Below, one piece after another: positions 34,781 to 47,336 of a stretch of 64,000 nucleotides of DNA. The notes beneath the pieces were generated by a model, which worked only from the letters and a program-made list of their open reading frames with translations, had not been told where the DNA came from and ran no database searches. Each line of letters starts with the position of its first letter. The stretch's first letter is position 1. The stretch comes from Lutraria lutraria (lineage: Eukaryota; Mollusca; Bivalvia; Venerida; Mactridae). The stretch is taken from the NCBI GenBank assembly GCA_964023205.1, contig OZ026847.1, positions 14,019,182-14,083,181 of the forward strand. The letters are read 5' to 3'. The translations under genes were made by a program, and so were the position numbers.

Positions 34781-37700
34781 TTAACTACAGCCTCCTATAC
34801 CAGGGAAGAAATAAAGATGTGGCATTCTTAGAGTACTCTTGTACTCCGACATTTGACTCATTTGATCCATGTCTATATTAGGACAATGTGATACTTTCTT
34901 TGAGACCAGTAGATTTACCTGAAACATCACAAATACATGAATTAGATAAATACAATGAATCTCACTGTATAAAAACACATTCTAAAAGAACCTTATTATC
35001 AGATCACTTTTCCCTTCTAAAACTCTAACTGTAAGAAAGAGTTTTACAATTTACATTTTGAAATAAATTGCACTTATCCATGATCTTAAAGATAAATCAT
35101 ATCAAGAAGATCCCCCTCGCAACCTTGACCTTTGAACTACTGACCTCAAAATAAAAAGGGGTCCACTATAGGGCTGTCGCGAGTATCCGAGCACTCGGGT
35201 ATTCACGAAACAAATAGAAAAATCGAGTATGAATAATCGTCATTACTAAGATTCGTGGTTCGCAATCTTGTTTTTTAACAAATTAAAAGTGAATTCTTTG
35301 TTCTTAAAAATCCCGTTTCTCTGAATAAATATTGTCTCATCATGGACTACTTGTTTGCCAAGATGTCCAATGCTGGTAAATCAAATAATTGGAAAGGAGT
35401 ATGTATAAATTTAAGCCATTGAACGATTTATATTGATTTACTCCATGATTCCTAAAAGAAAATTAAAATTAGCTGTCCTTAGGGACTGCAATTTTGAAGT
35501 TATAGATGGGTTACTTATTAACAAAAGATTTGTGATTCGATTTGTGGATTTGTGAATTGAATCGGATCGCCACTTAACCAACGATCCACAGCCCTAGTCC
35601 ACTACATGTGATGACCAACCTCAGATCAAATCTGAAGAAGTTAGGCCAAATCATTCGCTAGTTATTGGTCGGACAAGGTTTGGTTACTTGGTACTTATTT
35701 TCATTGAACATGCATAAACTTTGCCTTTTGTATTAAATAGTCAAACCTGTGAACAAAGACCACTGTTGGGAAAGACAGGTGACCTTTATTCAAAGGCCAT
35801 TTTGTTCTAAATAATCAATGAAAGCTTAAGTAAATAATGGCCTTTATTCTCAGTGTGGCCATTATTTAAGAGATGGCCGCTAAAACAGATGTTACTGTAC
35901 ATGTATTCTGCTGCAAAAATCCTTGTCAACTGATACAAGGCAGTTTGGTAAATAAGTTACAGAACAGTTCCATCAACAGTACAGAACAGTTCCATCAACA
36001 GTACAGAACAGTTCCATCAACAGTACAGAACAGTTCCATCAACAGTACAGAACAGTTCCATCAACAGTACAGAACAGTTCCATCAACAGTACAGAACAGT
36101 TCCATCAACAGTACAGAACAGTTCCATCAACAGTACAGAACAGTTCCATCAACAGTACAGAACAGTACCATCAACAGTACAGAACAGTTCCATCAACAGT
36201 ACAGAACAGTTCCATCAACAGTACAGAACAGTTCCATCAACAGTACAGAACAGTTCCATCAACAGTACAGAACAGTTCCATCAACAGTACAGAACAGTAC
36301 CATCAACAGTACAGAACAGTTCCATCAACAGTACAGAACAGTTCCATCAACAGTACAGAACAGTACCATCAACAGTACAGAACAGTTCCATCAACAGTAC
36401 AGAACAGTACCATCAACAGTACAGAACAGTACCATCAACAGTACAGAACAGTTCCATCAACAGTACAGAACAGTTCCATCAACAGTACAGAACAGTTCAA
36501 TCAACAGTACAGAACAGTTCCATCAACAGTACAGAACAGTACCATCAACAGTACAGAACAGTTCCATCAACAGTACAGAACAGTTCCATCAACAGTACAG
36601 AACAGTTCCATCAACAGTACAGAACAGTTCCATCAACAGTACAGAACAGTACCATCAACAGTACAGTAAAGTATACATACCCTGTTGAGCATCGTACAAA
36701 CATCTTCACACTTTGCATACTTCATAAATATCTGTACCAGAGCCTCCACATACCAGCTACCTCTATCTCTGTTACGCCATGCATAATACCCTGATAATAG
36801 ATATGGTATAGTTCATATTTTGGGAATAGATCAATGTGAATTATATTATATATAATCATATATTCAAGTAATTCCTTACATTCTTCATAGATTTTAGCAA
36901 AACATTCAAGAAACAGCAATAAATAAGTTGCTTGGTTGCTTTTAGAGGTTTCTTTTTACATCGCACTATTTTCATGAAAATTAAGGAGATTGCACATATC
37001 GGTAAAAGTTAGATTTAGTAAAACAATATCAATCCAATAATTTCATTATAATTCACCTCTGCAATAAAGTTCAACTTGACACCTTATTAAAACTAAAAGA
37101 TAAGATTCTTTCATTTCTAAATAGATTGTTAACCTTTACAGAATATCAGAAAAAAAATGTAATAAAAACTCCACAAAAATCACGAACACATGTTCTGCAC
37201 TCACCGTTCTGGGTGGGGTAACATATAAGCATATCAGACATGGAGGGCACCTGTCTCACTCTGGCATCAGAACCATCATGTTCATCAGGGTAATACTGTA
37301 CACCTCTATCCAAAGCTCCTAATAAATAGAGATACCATCATAGATTCATAATCATATGTAACTAATTGTAACAGTTTTACACTAGTTTTCGTGGCACTTT
37401 TGTGGTATTTTATGTAGTGCACCGTTCCCATTTGCACATGCACATTTTTCCATAAGATTTTTAAACAGATCAACTGACAAGTTAGCAAGCATGCCGATTG
37501 TTGCTAAAATTAAGCCATAAACAGGCTTATAACAGTAATTTTTGTAAAAAAGGGCAGTGATTCATTATAACCATGAACACTTGTCTGGCCATCCAATGAA
37601 CCGTAGTGTAAAGTTTTCAAAACCAAAGTCAATCATTAAGCTCCTTAAAAGTTGATATTGTATAAATTCTGTGTCTTTGATCAATGATTATTTCAGTATA

Positions 37701-40700
37701 TTACAGTAAAACCATAGTTACCTCCTCTGCACGCTTGGATGATAAAGATCTTTGGTTTCCCTCTGAGATGAGGGCAGCAGGTGTTATCAAATAGAGTGAA
37801 TACTGCATCCAACTCAAACTTTTTACCATCAGCACCAAATATGAAACCTTCCTCCCCGTGACTTAGGATACAAATAACAGAACAATCGGCGTTAGCGTGT
37901 CCTGAATGCTGCGAGAAATCTTGCAGTTTTTGTATCATTTCCTGTAAAAAAACCAACAGAATCGTATATACAATTAACCAAACTATGACTACACACAGAT
38001 ATACTAATTATTTTTATGTAATGATATTGCAAAAATACATAACTTTTGGAAAAAGGGATAAAATAAAATAATTTACATGTAAGAATTTTGGGTCTTTCAA
38101 AATTTGTATATGTTTACAATGTAAGTTATTAGAAAATATGTATGAGGAATCAGTCGAACTTGTGTAAATGGCTACCTCCAAATAAAGGCCACCTTGTGAA
38201 TTAAGGTACTTCTTTCAAAAACCAACAAAATGATCTCCGAACAAAGGCAACATATTGTCTTTCCCAAGGGAGTCCATTTTTCACAGGTTTGACCATACAT
38301 AAATACATTTTGTATTTCAGTTTGAAATATTAAAATCCTCTATAAAAATCTGAAGAACGTAGTAAAGAAACCTACCAGGGCAGTCAATCCATCAGAATCG
38401 TTGTACACAGTGACATCAAAATGCATCTGACATAACAGATTATGTAGATTATCTCTGTCAATGTCGGTTCCTCGCCGAGCTGACTTTCCAACCACTTCAT
38501 TCACATTCATTATCAATGCTTTACCTCGAGGTATACTTTTCATAGAATAAGCCTGAAAAACAAACATGTATAGTATTATATATATAATGATGTTGAAACA
38601 ATTATTACAGTAAAACCTCATGTTATTAAGACCACCTTTGTTACCCAATTAAACAGTCCTAACAGTCAGGAGGGCTAAAGAAAAATGTTCCTTTGACTTA
38701 AAGGGGCATACCCTACAACTGACAAACATTCTGTGAAAGTGTAAAAATGTGTTAGATGTATATGTAAAACAATATATAATGGATAATTGCAAGAAGAACT
38801 TGGGTCATAAAATGACTAGTTTAGGTACTAGCCACAAAAATCATAGCTATGAATAATACATCACTTCCACCCAAAAATTGTACAACAAATTCCAAAGAGT
38901 TTCCGATTTGTTATGGAAACTAATATTTTTTGTCATTTTATTTTTAATTGCATGAATTTTTGGCTGAAACTTTCTTTGTCGGCTTTTTTCTTTACAAGCT
39001 TCTAATTTATCATCATTTTGCCTTAATTCTAGATGCACCAAGTTGAAGGGTATGCCCCTTTAATAATATAACGTTGATATTGATCGGAACCAGTCAATTG
39101 TTCCTTTACTGTAGGATATATGGATCTGATACACCTCAACAAGAAACAAACATTTCTGCAAATATCTTAGGTACACTTGAATATGAATCATGCTATAAAA
39201 ATTACTGGTATGACTTCTTAACAAGACAAAATATGACCTCTACAACAGCGAATGTGTACAGGAGAGTGGCTTATAATCACAAGGTGATTTCAGAGACTGA
39301 CAATGTAAGCAATGTAAATAATATTCTTACCTGTTTATAATGAGCAAAGTAGAACTGTCTAGTACACAGCTCTACGTTGACACTGATTGGTCCATCTGTA
39401 AGGTCAATCTCGGGATCATCCATGGCACCTAGCAACGATGACCTTTGACATTTCTCTAACTGTCTATCCGTTTCTATGACAACAGCAGGCAAGGAAGGTT
39501 TTCTTCTTGGTTCTTCAATCACAGGAATCTTTACCACATTACTGTTCTTGCTTTCATATACTGGTACTTGGGGCATTTTCTGTACACTGGGAACAACAGT
39601 ACTACATGTGTCAACATCTTCTCGGAACCTTTTCGCTGGAAAAAATTGACATACAATTAGATGTCAAAGGTCAATATTCAGAGGTCAAAGATCACAGGCT
39701 TAATTATTCAATGAAATATTTTCTCTCTATCCATTACCAAATGTAAGATTCCAAACCTTAGGCATAATTTTATTATAACATCGTGCATCAAAGCAAAAAT
39801 TATCAAACAACGTGAAAAGACGTTTGCAATAAAATTATAAAAGATTGGGATGTCCCTTTTTTAAGAATTCCAAGTTTTCTGAACAAGATAATAGATTTTT
39901 AGTACAGATATTTACAGGGCTTTTTCTCGAAAAATTGGGAAGGGGCCTTAATAATTAAGTAGCCATTTATTTTGGGAAATTAAAGCATTATTTTAGGCCA
40001 AATTCGAAGATGGTCAGAGAAATGAGTTAGAATAATGTTCTACATTTTTTGGTAAAGAAAACTCTTTTTATCAATTGTAAGTTTTTATTAAACATAATCA
40101 TGTATCATTTAAATAAATAATGCAAAATAATGTAAGTTTTATTCACAGAACGTGTCACACAGAATCATATTTTATCAAATTTTGATTTTCAGTATTGTAT
40201 TTTGGTAAATTATTTCACCAAATAGGAAAAAGTGCCTTTTTGCAAATGGGAAGTCACCAAATTTCGGCCTCTACTATAGAAGGAAAAGGTCCCACTTTAA
40301 ACAACTTACCATCAGTTTCAATTTGCTCACTGTTTGGTCTTTTGTGCATAGTGTCTGAAAAAATACAATAGTAAAATAACATGTAATTTTATCACTGTAA
40401 GGTTATAACTTATAGTAAGACAACAATAATAACAGAGCTTAAGATAGCTGCCATCCAAATTTTTGAAGTTTCACTAAAAGGTAGACTCTTACTTTTTCTC
40501 CAAAATAAGTTCCATCGTAAAGTATACAAAAGTTTATCAATGTACGAAAAGAAAATATTACAGCAAAATATATCAAAAGATTGGTCGAAGAGTTATTTGA
40601 AATAATCCATCTGATATTATTTTACAAGACAAAGAGCATGATCATTTTGATCATGGTTAAATTTAAATTTAAGCACAAAAATTCAACACCAGACTGATAA

Positions 40701-42398
40701 CAAATAAAACATTTTTCTAAACAAAAAGCAACCCACTTACCAACACTATCCAGCCTAGCCAATTTAGGGGGCTTCATATTACCTCCCCTTGAAAGCTCTT
40801 CATTTCGTACCTCAGGAGGCTGGGTCTGTGATGTTACCCTGGAAACATGCCTAGGAAACGACACCATAGTTCTACCAGTACTTTCATGACTATCATTATT
40901 CACTTCAATGTATCTGGGAATTTCTATACAATCTTGTTCTAACATACCAAATGGCTGATTAGACCGTCCATATTTCGATGGACTTGACTGTAAAGAGTCA
41001 TGCTCATATGGGGAATGTGTCTGGCGTCTTAGGCTCTCATGATATACATTTTCCTTCCTAATTCTTTCAATTTCTTCTCTATTTCTAAATTGTGAACGCT
41101 CAGCCATACATTCACTAGACGGAGCGAGCTCCCGACGAACATTTGAAGGTGACGCATAATTTGGATCTTCTGAATAAAAAGTATGTTTCTCTTGTAAATG
41201 AAAGTCCATAGGTTTTGGCGATGATGGGTAATCAGACTGCATGGAAGACAGTGGAATCTCATTCTGAGAATATAAGCTGAACACAGACGGTGACTGAGTA
41301 AATCTAGGATTAATTAAAGCTTTGGAAGACATGAAATCACTTTGTACTTGTCCCATATTAACACTCTCTTGTACCAACTTGCTATCACTGGAGCTACGGT
41401 GTAAGCTATCACCAGAAAACGGCATTTGACCGTAAACTGATTTATCGAAAACCATTTTGTTTAGCATTTGTTTTTCCCAAGCAGACGACACAGCAGCAGG
41501 ATTTCTTAGAGAAGTTTGGTATAATAATCTAGCCTCATGTTCAGACTCACGATCAAAACATGGAGACGATTGAGCATGTGGAAGTGACCTTGGTTCAATA
41601 CTTCTACGATACATTTGTTGCTGAAATTCTTCTTGTATAGCCACTGAAGGGATCAGAGATGGGGTGCCTCTACTAGGACCAGCCCCGTCTCCATCGGCAC
41701 CAGCAGCTTCTCTGATCTGTACATTATCAGGTACAACACTCTGAGACACACCCACAGTTTCCTCATGCTTGTCAGAACCTGCAGTAGCACCATCATTTTT
41801 ATCTTCAGCTTGCTCGGTTTTCAAGTAATTTTTCACGATATGACCTTGAGAGTCGGCAATAAGAGCCTCACAGAAAAGTTCAAAGGTCTCAGCCCCTGCT
41901 TCAGATTTAGGCAAGAAGTCAAGAAGCTCTTCAGCTTGGTCGTCCTCAGTTTTACCATTCTATAAAAAGCACAAAGAATCATACAGTCTTTTGAATTCAT
42001 TGATTGTTCCAGACAAATGATACAATTCTGAAGTGACATAATTTGACTGATACATCCTCAATTAATTACATAAAATAAAAGCAACTGGTTGCAATATTTT
42101 GGATTTTGTTACTTGAAACTTTAAGATCGCAGCCAAAAGGTAAGATCGGTCAGGTAGATAGAAACATCACTTTTTTCTGGACTAAGTATAATATGTTAGA
42201 AGCTACTGATAAAAATCATTGTCAGTAAACCTCTAAATCAGTAAATGAGGACAGAAAGGTTACCTTAATATTTCTAACCATACGTTGATCTATAACTTTC
42301 CGACATAACAACTGTGTGAACAACCCTTTCTTCATATTCAAATCATCCACAAGATTTGCTCTCTGCAAAAGCAGCAACTCTTTGTGTTTCTTATCCAT
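34781..42398 (-). CDS. CASP2: Caspase-2-like initiator caspase with CARD and long linker (9 coding exons, 820 aa)
   Basis: Exons in transcription order: 42398-42264, 41959-40741, 40354-40310, 39635-39331, 38552-38376, 37941-37722, 37318-37205, 36790-36681, 34918-34781. All join in phase and end in TAA. Caspase-2 is a cysteine protease activated on CARD-adaptor platforms in stress-induced apoptosis. The CARD (about residues 1-95) spans the first two exons and includes ELLDFLPKSEAGAETFELF. The large subunit starts near DGPISVNVELCTRQFY; the S1 Arg lies in RRGTDIDRDNL, catalytic His655 in ILSHGEEG and catalytic Cys698 in IIQACRGG. The small subunit has AWRNRDRGSWYVEAL and ends MSEYKSTLRMPHLYFFPG, close to vertebrate caspase-2. 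The linker between CARD and protease is about 430-450 residues, rich in Ser/Pro/Gln, against roughly 80 in human. The interdomain linker carries Asp-rich DEHDGSDA, a likely processing site. The start ATG lies directly after a good acceptor, so the 5' UTR is on another exon. Confidence 0.95.
35742..35878. repeat. Dispersed CAAACCTG-type repeat, copy 5 (caspase last intron)
   Basis: It begins AGTCAAACCTGTGAACAAAG and includes TTGTTCTAAATAATCAATG and GTGGCCATTATTTAAGAGA. Confidence 0.6.
35957..36668. repeat. 22-bp minisatellite, about 32 units, in the last caspase intron
   Basis: Units of ACAGAACAGTTCCATCAACA plus GT repeat head to tail, with TTCC/TACC variants. The array stops about a dozen bases from the donor at 36680 on the minus strand. 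A 271-residue plus-strand frame through it is an artefact of the repeat. Confidence 0.95.
38150..38296. repeat. Dispersed CAAACCTG-type repeat, copy 6 (caspase intron)
   Basis: It contains CAGTCGAACTTGTGTAAATG, GGCTACCTCCAAATAAAGGC and TTTCACAGGTTTGACCATAC. Confidence 0.6.
39900..40275. repeat. Decayed dispersed element in a caspase intron
   Basis: AGGGCTTTTTCTCGAAAAAT and TTGGGAAATTAAAGCA are of the same general type as 24640-24965 and 43200-43860. It fills most of the intron 39636-40309. Confidence 0.35.
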
Positions 42399-43199
42399 CT
42401 GAAACATAAGCAATACAAAATCCAATCATAAATTTAAACATTAAAAACACTATGAACAAAATTGTTAATTCAATATTAATACAGAATACAGAAAAGTTTA
42501 TTTGGCTTAAGCATGATACATCTTATCACCGTGAAACAAATATACAATAAATACATACATACATGCACATCATGTGTGATGTACATTGCCATCTTTTATC
42601 ATTCATGGTTATTTACAGTGTACATGTAATCAAATAACTTCTGTTAAGTCATCAGGTTTTCTTTATATTAAAAGTAACAAATTATCAGGGGTCATCTATC
42701 TTGTGTTATGGTTCCTTTATTCTTTTGCTTCATATGAGCCCAGGGCAAAACTTGAGATCCGTCTCCAAGTTCAGATTATTTCAAATATATCATATGGGAT
42801 GCAAAGCAATTCGCAGTTTAATTCATTGATATAGCATATTGTTTTTATAAGTAATCACATTTTAAATATATATACAATACCTTGATGATAATTCAGATAC
42901 AGTAGTCTTCAAATGGAAGCCAAATTTTATCACAAATTTTGAACAGACACTCTTGTCATTTTGATGCACTTTTGATGTAGGGGAGGAAACAAAAGGAAGA
43001 CATCTGAAATAAAAGATAGGCTTGTTGAAAAAAAGCAACTTTAGTGTTTACAGTTAAAATGAAGTAATCAAATCCTGCGGAAACAACATGAATCAAGTTC
43101 AACAGGATTTCATGCTCATGTTCACAACAGCGAAAAATATATTCTTGAAGATTAAAAGAGGTCAAGGTTCCAGCCCTGTATTATACTAAGGGTTCATTA

Positions 43200-43950
43200 T
43201 TTTCGGGGATTTTTTAGGGGCGATTTTATAGCCGAAATTCGATCATATTCCCAATGGAAAATAGTATCTTTTTTTCCAAATTCACAGACAAAAATTCTCA
43301 CCCCCCCCCCAAATTTTTTATTTTATCAATTATATAAGTTCAATAGAATCACTATTGGTAGTTAATACCTTATTCGACTACTGTTTTATGAGACAATAAG
43401 AAGAATTAGTTAAAAATTGTAAAACTGTAGCAATACATTTTTTCCCAATGTTGATTAAAACACCGCAAAAATTCCCAATCCCAAGGATATGGGTCATATT
43501 CCCAAAATACTGAAAAAAAACCCCGACTTTCCTCCTCCATTGATTTTTCCCCAAAATTTTCTCACTACCCATGCCCATCAAAGGGAAAATTTAGCGCAAC
43601 TAATCTCAAAATGGGAATATATAATAACATTTATTTCTATGGAATAATATGTGATTATTTAGTTGTTTAAATCATAAATATAAATATGACCATACTATAA
43701 TTGGTGACAATGGTGAGAAAACCATTGTATTTTTCTTCTTTTATCATGATCATGTGGAAAACACTTTGTTAGGGGAAATTCTGGCCATTTCAGGGTAAAA
43801 ATGAAGGAAATTTTAATAGGGGAAACTGCCTATGTTTGGCAGTAAATATAGCAAAGAAAAATCACTGTCTTCCTATTACACAAGCAAGAGGTCACAGGCC
43901 CGAGCCCTGTATAGGGTACATTGTTTTTTCCTACTATTCAACAACTGAGA
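43200..43950. repeat. Decayed dispersed element(s) in the presumed caspase leader intron
   Basis: Repeated TTCCCAA/GGGAAA-type sequence and paired CCCTGTAT... motifs (43172 and 43900) suggest two related or nested copies. A minus-strand frame of 67 codons here shows no family match. Confidence 0.35.
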
Positions 43951-43954
43951 GACT

Positions 43955-44233
43955 TCAGGCGCGTGGCTAGCCCTCCATGGATGTGGATTGAGGAGTAAGC
44001 TAGGGGGGGGGCCGGGGGCATGCTCCCCCGGAAAATTTTGAAAATAATGGTGCAATCTGGTGCATTCTAGGCGATTTCAGGGTCATTAATGTAGTTCTCA
44101 AGAAGTCAGTTTTGGTACCATAAATCAGCGAATAAACGCTATAGTCAGGACAGATTTTCCTGAATTTAATTTTTTTTTGTCAGAATCATGTGGATTCAGC
44201 CGCGTACTCGCGTATAGGCAGCTACGCGCCTGG
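43955..44233. mobile_element. MITE with CAGGCGCGTGGCTAGCC-type ends
   Basis: The left end TCAGGCGCGTGGCTAGCC and the right end GGCAGCTACGCGCCTGGA are inverted copies. The interior contains GGGGGCATGCTCCCCCGG palindromic sequence. No coding capacity in 279 bp. Confidence 0.7.
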
Positions 44234-44980
44234 ACTTGAGCTTTCACTGACAAAATTTTGCCTTTCTCACAATAGAAAATTAAATGATCTAAATATTAAA
44301 TGTTTTGCATTTCAAGTTTTCAACACAGAATATGAAATTATATAGTTACATACTCATTCAACGAGATTCAATCAGTGATGCTATATTACCCTGATTGACA
44401 TAAATTTATAACAAAGGCCTATACAAATCACTACTTTTTCTAGCATTAAATTTAAAATATCAGCTTAAATTTGGTCCAGTTTGGAAATTGGAGCTACGTT
44501 TATTAATCTATACATCCGAACCTACAAACTGCTGACAAAATGAAATATCTCCTTTTTATTTTACAACCTCTTTGTATGCATACAGTAGCAATACTCTTCA
44601 GCCAGTTGAAGGTGGTCAGAAAAAGAAGACCCGTGAATTATTTGCAAATGGTTGAAATCTATTTTTAGTAACTTTGTCAAATAGTTGCCATGTGTAAACA
44701 AAGCAACGATTTATCAATAAAAATTCAATCATAATTGTAACCAAAGATACAAGCGGAATTTCCACTAAACTAACAGTTCCTTCTTAATTTAAGATCATGA
44801 ATGAACTACAGTCGAAATAACATAAGAATTGAAATATCATGCGAATATTTCAGCAAAATTTGAGACTTGAAGTTGAAACTCGTTAAAAAATTTAGTTGCA
44901 TAAATTTTGCTCTTAAAAGTTTTAAAAGTGCATTAACTTTTAAATTTTACATTCAATCAATTGAAACTGAAAATACTTAC

Positions 44981-45070
44981 TACAATTAGTTCACGCCATT
45001 TTTGAATTTGACCGACATTAAAATGTTTACAAAGGCATAGAGCGTGAACGTGTTCAAACAATCCACTTTA
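44981..45070 (-). promoter_or_regulatory. Candidate 5' UTR exon and upstream region of the caspase-2 gene
   Basis: A strong donor on the minus strand (GTAAGTATTT, 44980-44971) ends a stretch that could be spliced to the acceptor at 42400-42399, which sits immediately before the caspase ATG. The candidate leader contains two short upstream ORFs: one of ten codons starting ATGTCGGTC, and ATGGCGTGA. The 5' limit is not visible and no TATA box is obvious. This is inference from splice signals only. Confidence 0.3.
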
Positions 45071-45330
45071 CTTTCGGTTGATAGAGTTAACACTAAATTC
45101 CAGTATACGGTCATTTAACAGAAGTAGTAACGACTCGACACAAAGTAATAACGAATCGCCACAGAATGATTAGTACAAAGTGAATTGCATTATTATATTT
45201 GTTCGTTTGTTTACGTTGTACAACAGGAACCTGATAATCAATAAAAAAATATTAAGAAACATATCAACTGTATAATATTTTTATGTAAGTCCTTGATGTC
45301 GAACATATAGATCTAGTTTTTTGATTGAAT

Positions 45331-45370
45331 ATCAGCAAAGACCTATACATACATATAGGTCTTTGATATC
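45331..45370. repeat. Palindromic hairpin, copy 1
   Basis: CAAAGACCTATACATACATATAGGTCTTTG is a near-perfect palindrome and resembles copies at 45533 and 56928. Confidence 0.7.
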
Positions 45371-45532
45371 AGTTTTCTATTGTATACATATAAAACAAAC
45401 TGCGGTTACATCAATGTGGAGACATACTTTTTGTAAGTTGAAGGTCTTGTTGCCCTTGGTCAGAGCAATATAATATATTATACATGGCGATAAAATGGGA
45501 TGGTGCAGGGTTAAATTATTTCTGCCCAAGAA

Positions 45533-45562
45533 CAAGGACTTATGTATGTATATAAGTCCTTG
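45533..45562. repeat. Palindromic hairpin, copy 2
   Basis: CAAGGACTTATGTATG and TATATAAGTCCTTG form a near-perfect palindrome. Confidence 0.7.
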
Positions 45563-47336
45563 CCAAGAACAAGACCAGGCTTTTAAAAATCGGTTTTAAA
45601 TTGTTATATCACGGCCTTGATTAATACAACCGGTGTATATTTTCATAATTTCTGGTCCCAGTTTCACGAACAAAAATGAGCATAAACATAAAGTTTTTTT
45701 GTGAAACTCGGGGGCCAGGAGTTCTGTATACTTTAATATTTATAATTTACAATACAAAATTAGAGAGGTATACGTCTCTGACAATATATATGATGATTTT
45801 TTTCTTTTTAAACTTTGTTGTTATAAATCAAGTAATAAACATTTTATTTGACAGTGTGTCAGAGGGTAAACATTTCCTGGGTAGTAGAGGGTCTGTGGGG
45901 GCCTTCACACGCCCGGCCAGCAGCCCTACTAATCTGGCTTTTCGGTTAGTCGATTTTCATGAACAAATTCGGAAGGGACATCCTCTGTGACAATTCATTA
46001 TGCCCCCAATCAAAGGGCCCCAAATGGCGGCTATGTTTTGACCCGTCTAACAAGTTGTCTATCAGAGACCGCGCAATGTCCAAATATGGTAAAATCTTAC
46101 TGAAAGATCCGAAAAGACTCGGAATTTTTTGGCGTGGGGGAATTTCAGGAAACCTTTTTGGAGGCGTACTTCATTGAAAACTTGCTCTGTAATGTTAATT
46201 TAAAAAAATCCCTTTTGCTAATTAAGCAGCTTTTCACCTATTATTGAGTGTCATATAAGTTAGAGCTAACCAATAAAAGATTTGTTGCATTTTTGAATTT
46301 TGAAATTGTTTACTCACTTTCTTATAATAACGTTGTCGTGTTTATTTCTGTCATACGTTTTCACAAGTGTTTTTTTATATCGTCTTTTAGACATAATTAC
46401 TTTTGCGTGGTATTGTTTGTTTATTTATGAGAGTCGGTGACAGGTTATTTCCTTCATGACATTTTCCTTTACTTTAGTCTTAGTGGACAATGGTCCTCCT
46501 CATGGGGAGAAATGATCAAATATGATGTTTCTAGTTTTTACTCTACCAAAGTTCCCATCACATATTGTCAGGGTCTTGTGATTCAATCATTTTTAGCAGA
46601 TTTATGGTCCTTTGTTTGTCTGTACCAAACTTAAACCTTGCCTATTAAATCAAAAGACTACCACTTTCAATCATTAAACTTCATATCTTGGTTCGTCAAC
46701 GCAATCTCTACAGGGCCTATGAATTTGGCTGTCAAAGAGCACCTGAAGCGGGCATTGTGTTTATAAAACACATCTTGTTTTGGGCTTACTTTATAGCCGT
46801 TGTTGGGTCATATATTCACAATTGATTGTTTTCCAATTCACAGACAAAAATTCCCAATTGTAACTTCTAAAAATAAAAGAAATAAAATACAAATAAAATC
46901 TCAGTGCCGGTATACACGCTGCTGCAGTTGCTCTATTATTAAACAAAATGTCGTGTTACCTGGATGTCATACCACAATCTGTATAATCAGTCTGATCAAT
47001 GATGTATCGCAATATTGTTACGTCGCTAAGATTTATTAAAGTAGATACATTAATTTTGTGGGTCTGATTTATTTTATTATGATCATGGAAAATGAAATAC
47101 TTTTTTGGGTAAACATTTAAACAAGTCACATCGTTTGACTTGTATGCCCCCCTCCAAAGTCCCCTACCATAGATAGAAATGAAAAATATATACCTTGCAA
47201 CCAAACTTGTAATAAAAACCAAATTTGTAATAATTATTGCCATTTGGTTGCAACATAGCATTCGTGTTGCCGAAATATTAACAAATCATAGTAGCTCGAA
47301 GTCGGGGTTTTCAAAATGCGGCGCAATATTGTACGG

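Noticed and set aside
35873..36688. 271-codon plus-strand open frame of repeated NSTEQFHQQYRTVPSTVQ-type peptide
   Set aside because: It is only the translation of the 22-bp minisatellite, antisense within a caspase intron. A 22-bp unit reads all three frames in turn, and nothing outside the array looks coding.
40622..40740. Continuation of the large caspase frame past GTAAGT
   Set aside because: The frame simply reads into the intron. The donor at 40740 and the phase-matched next exons fix the exon end at 40741.
45676..46177. Two overlapping plus-strand open frames
   Set aside because: No splice context, no domain and AT-biased composition; most likely chance.
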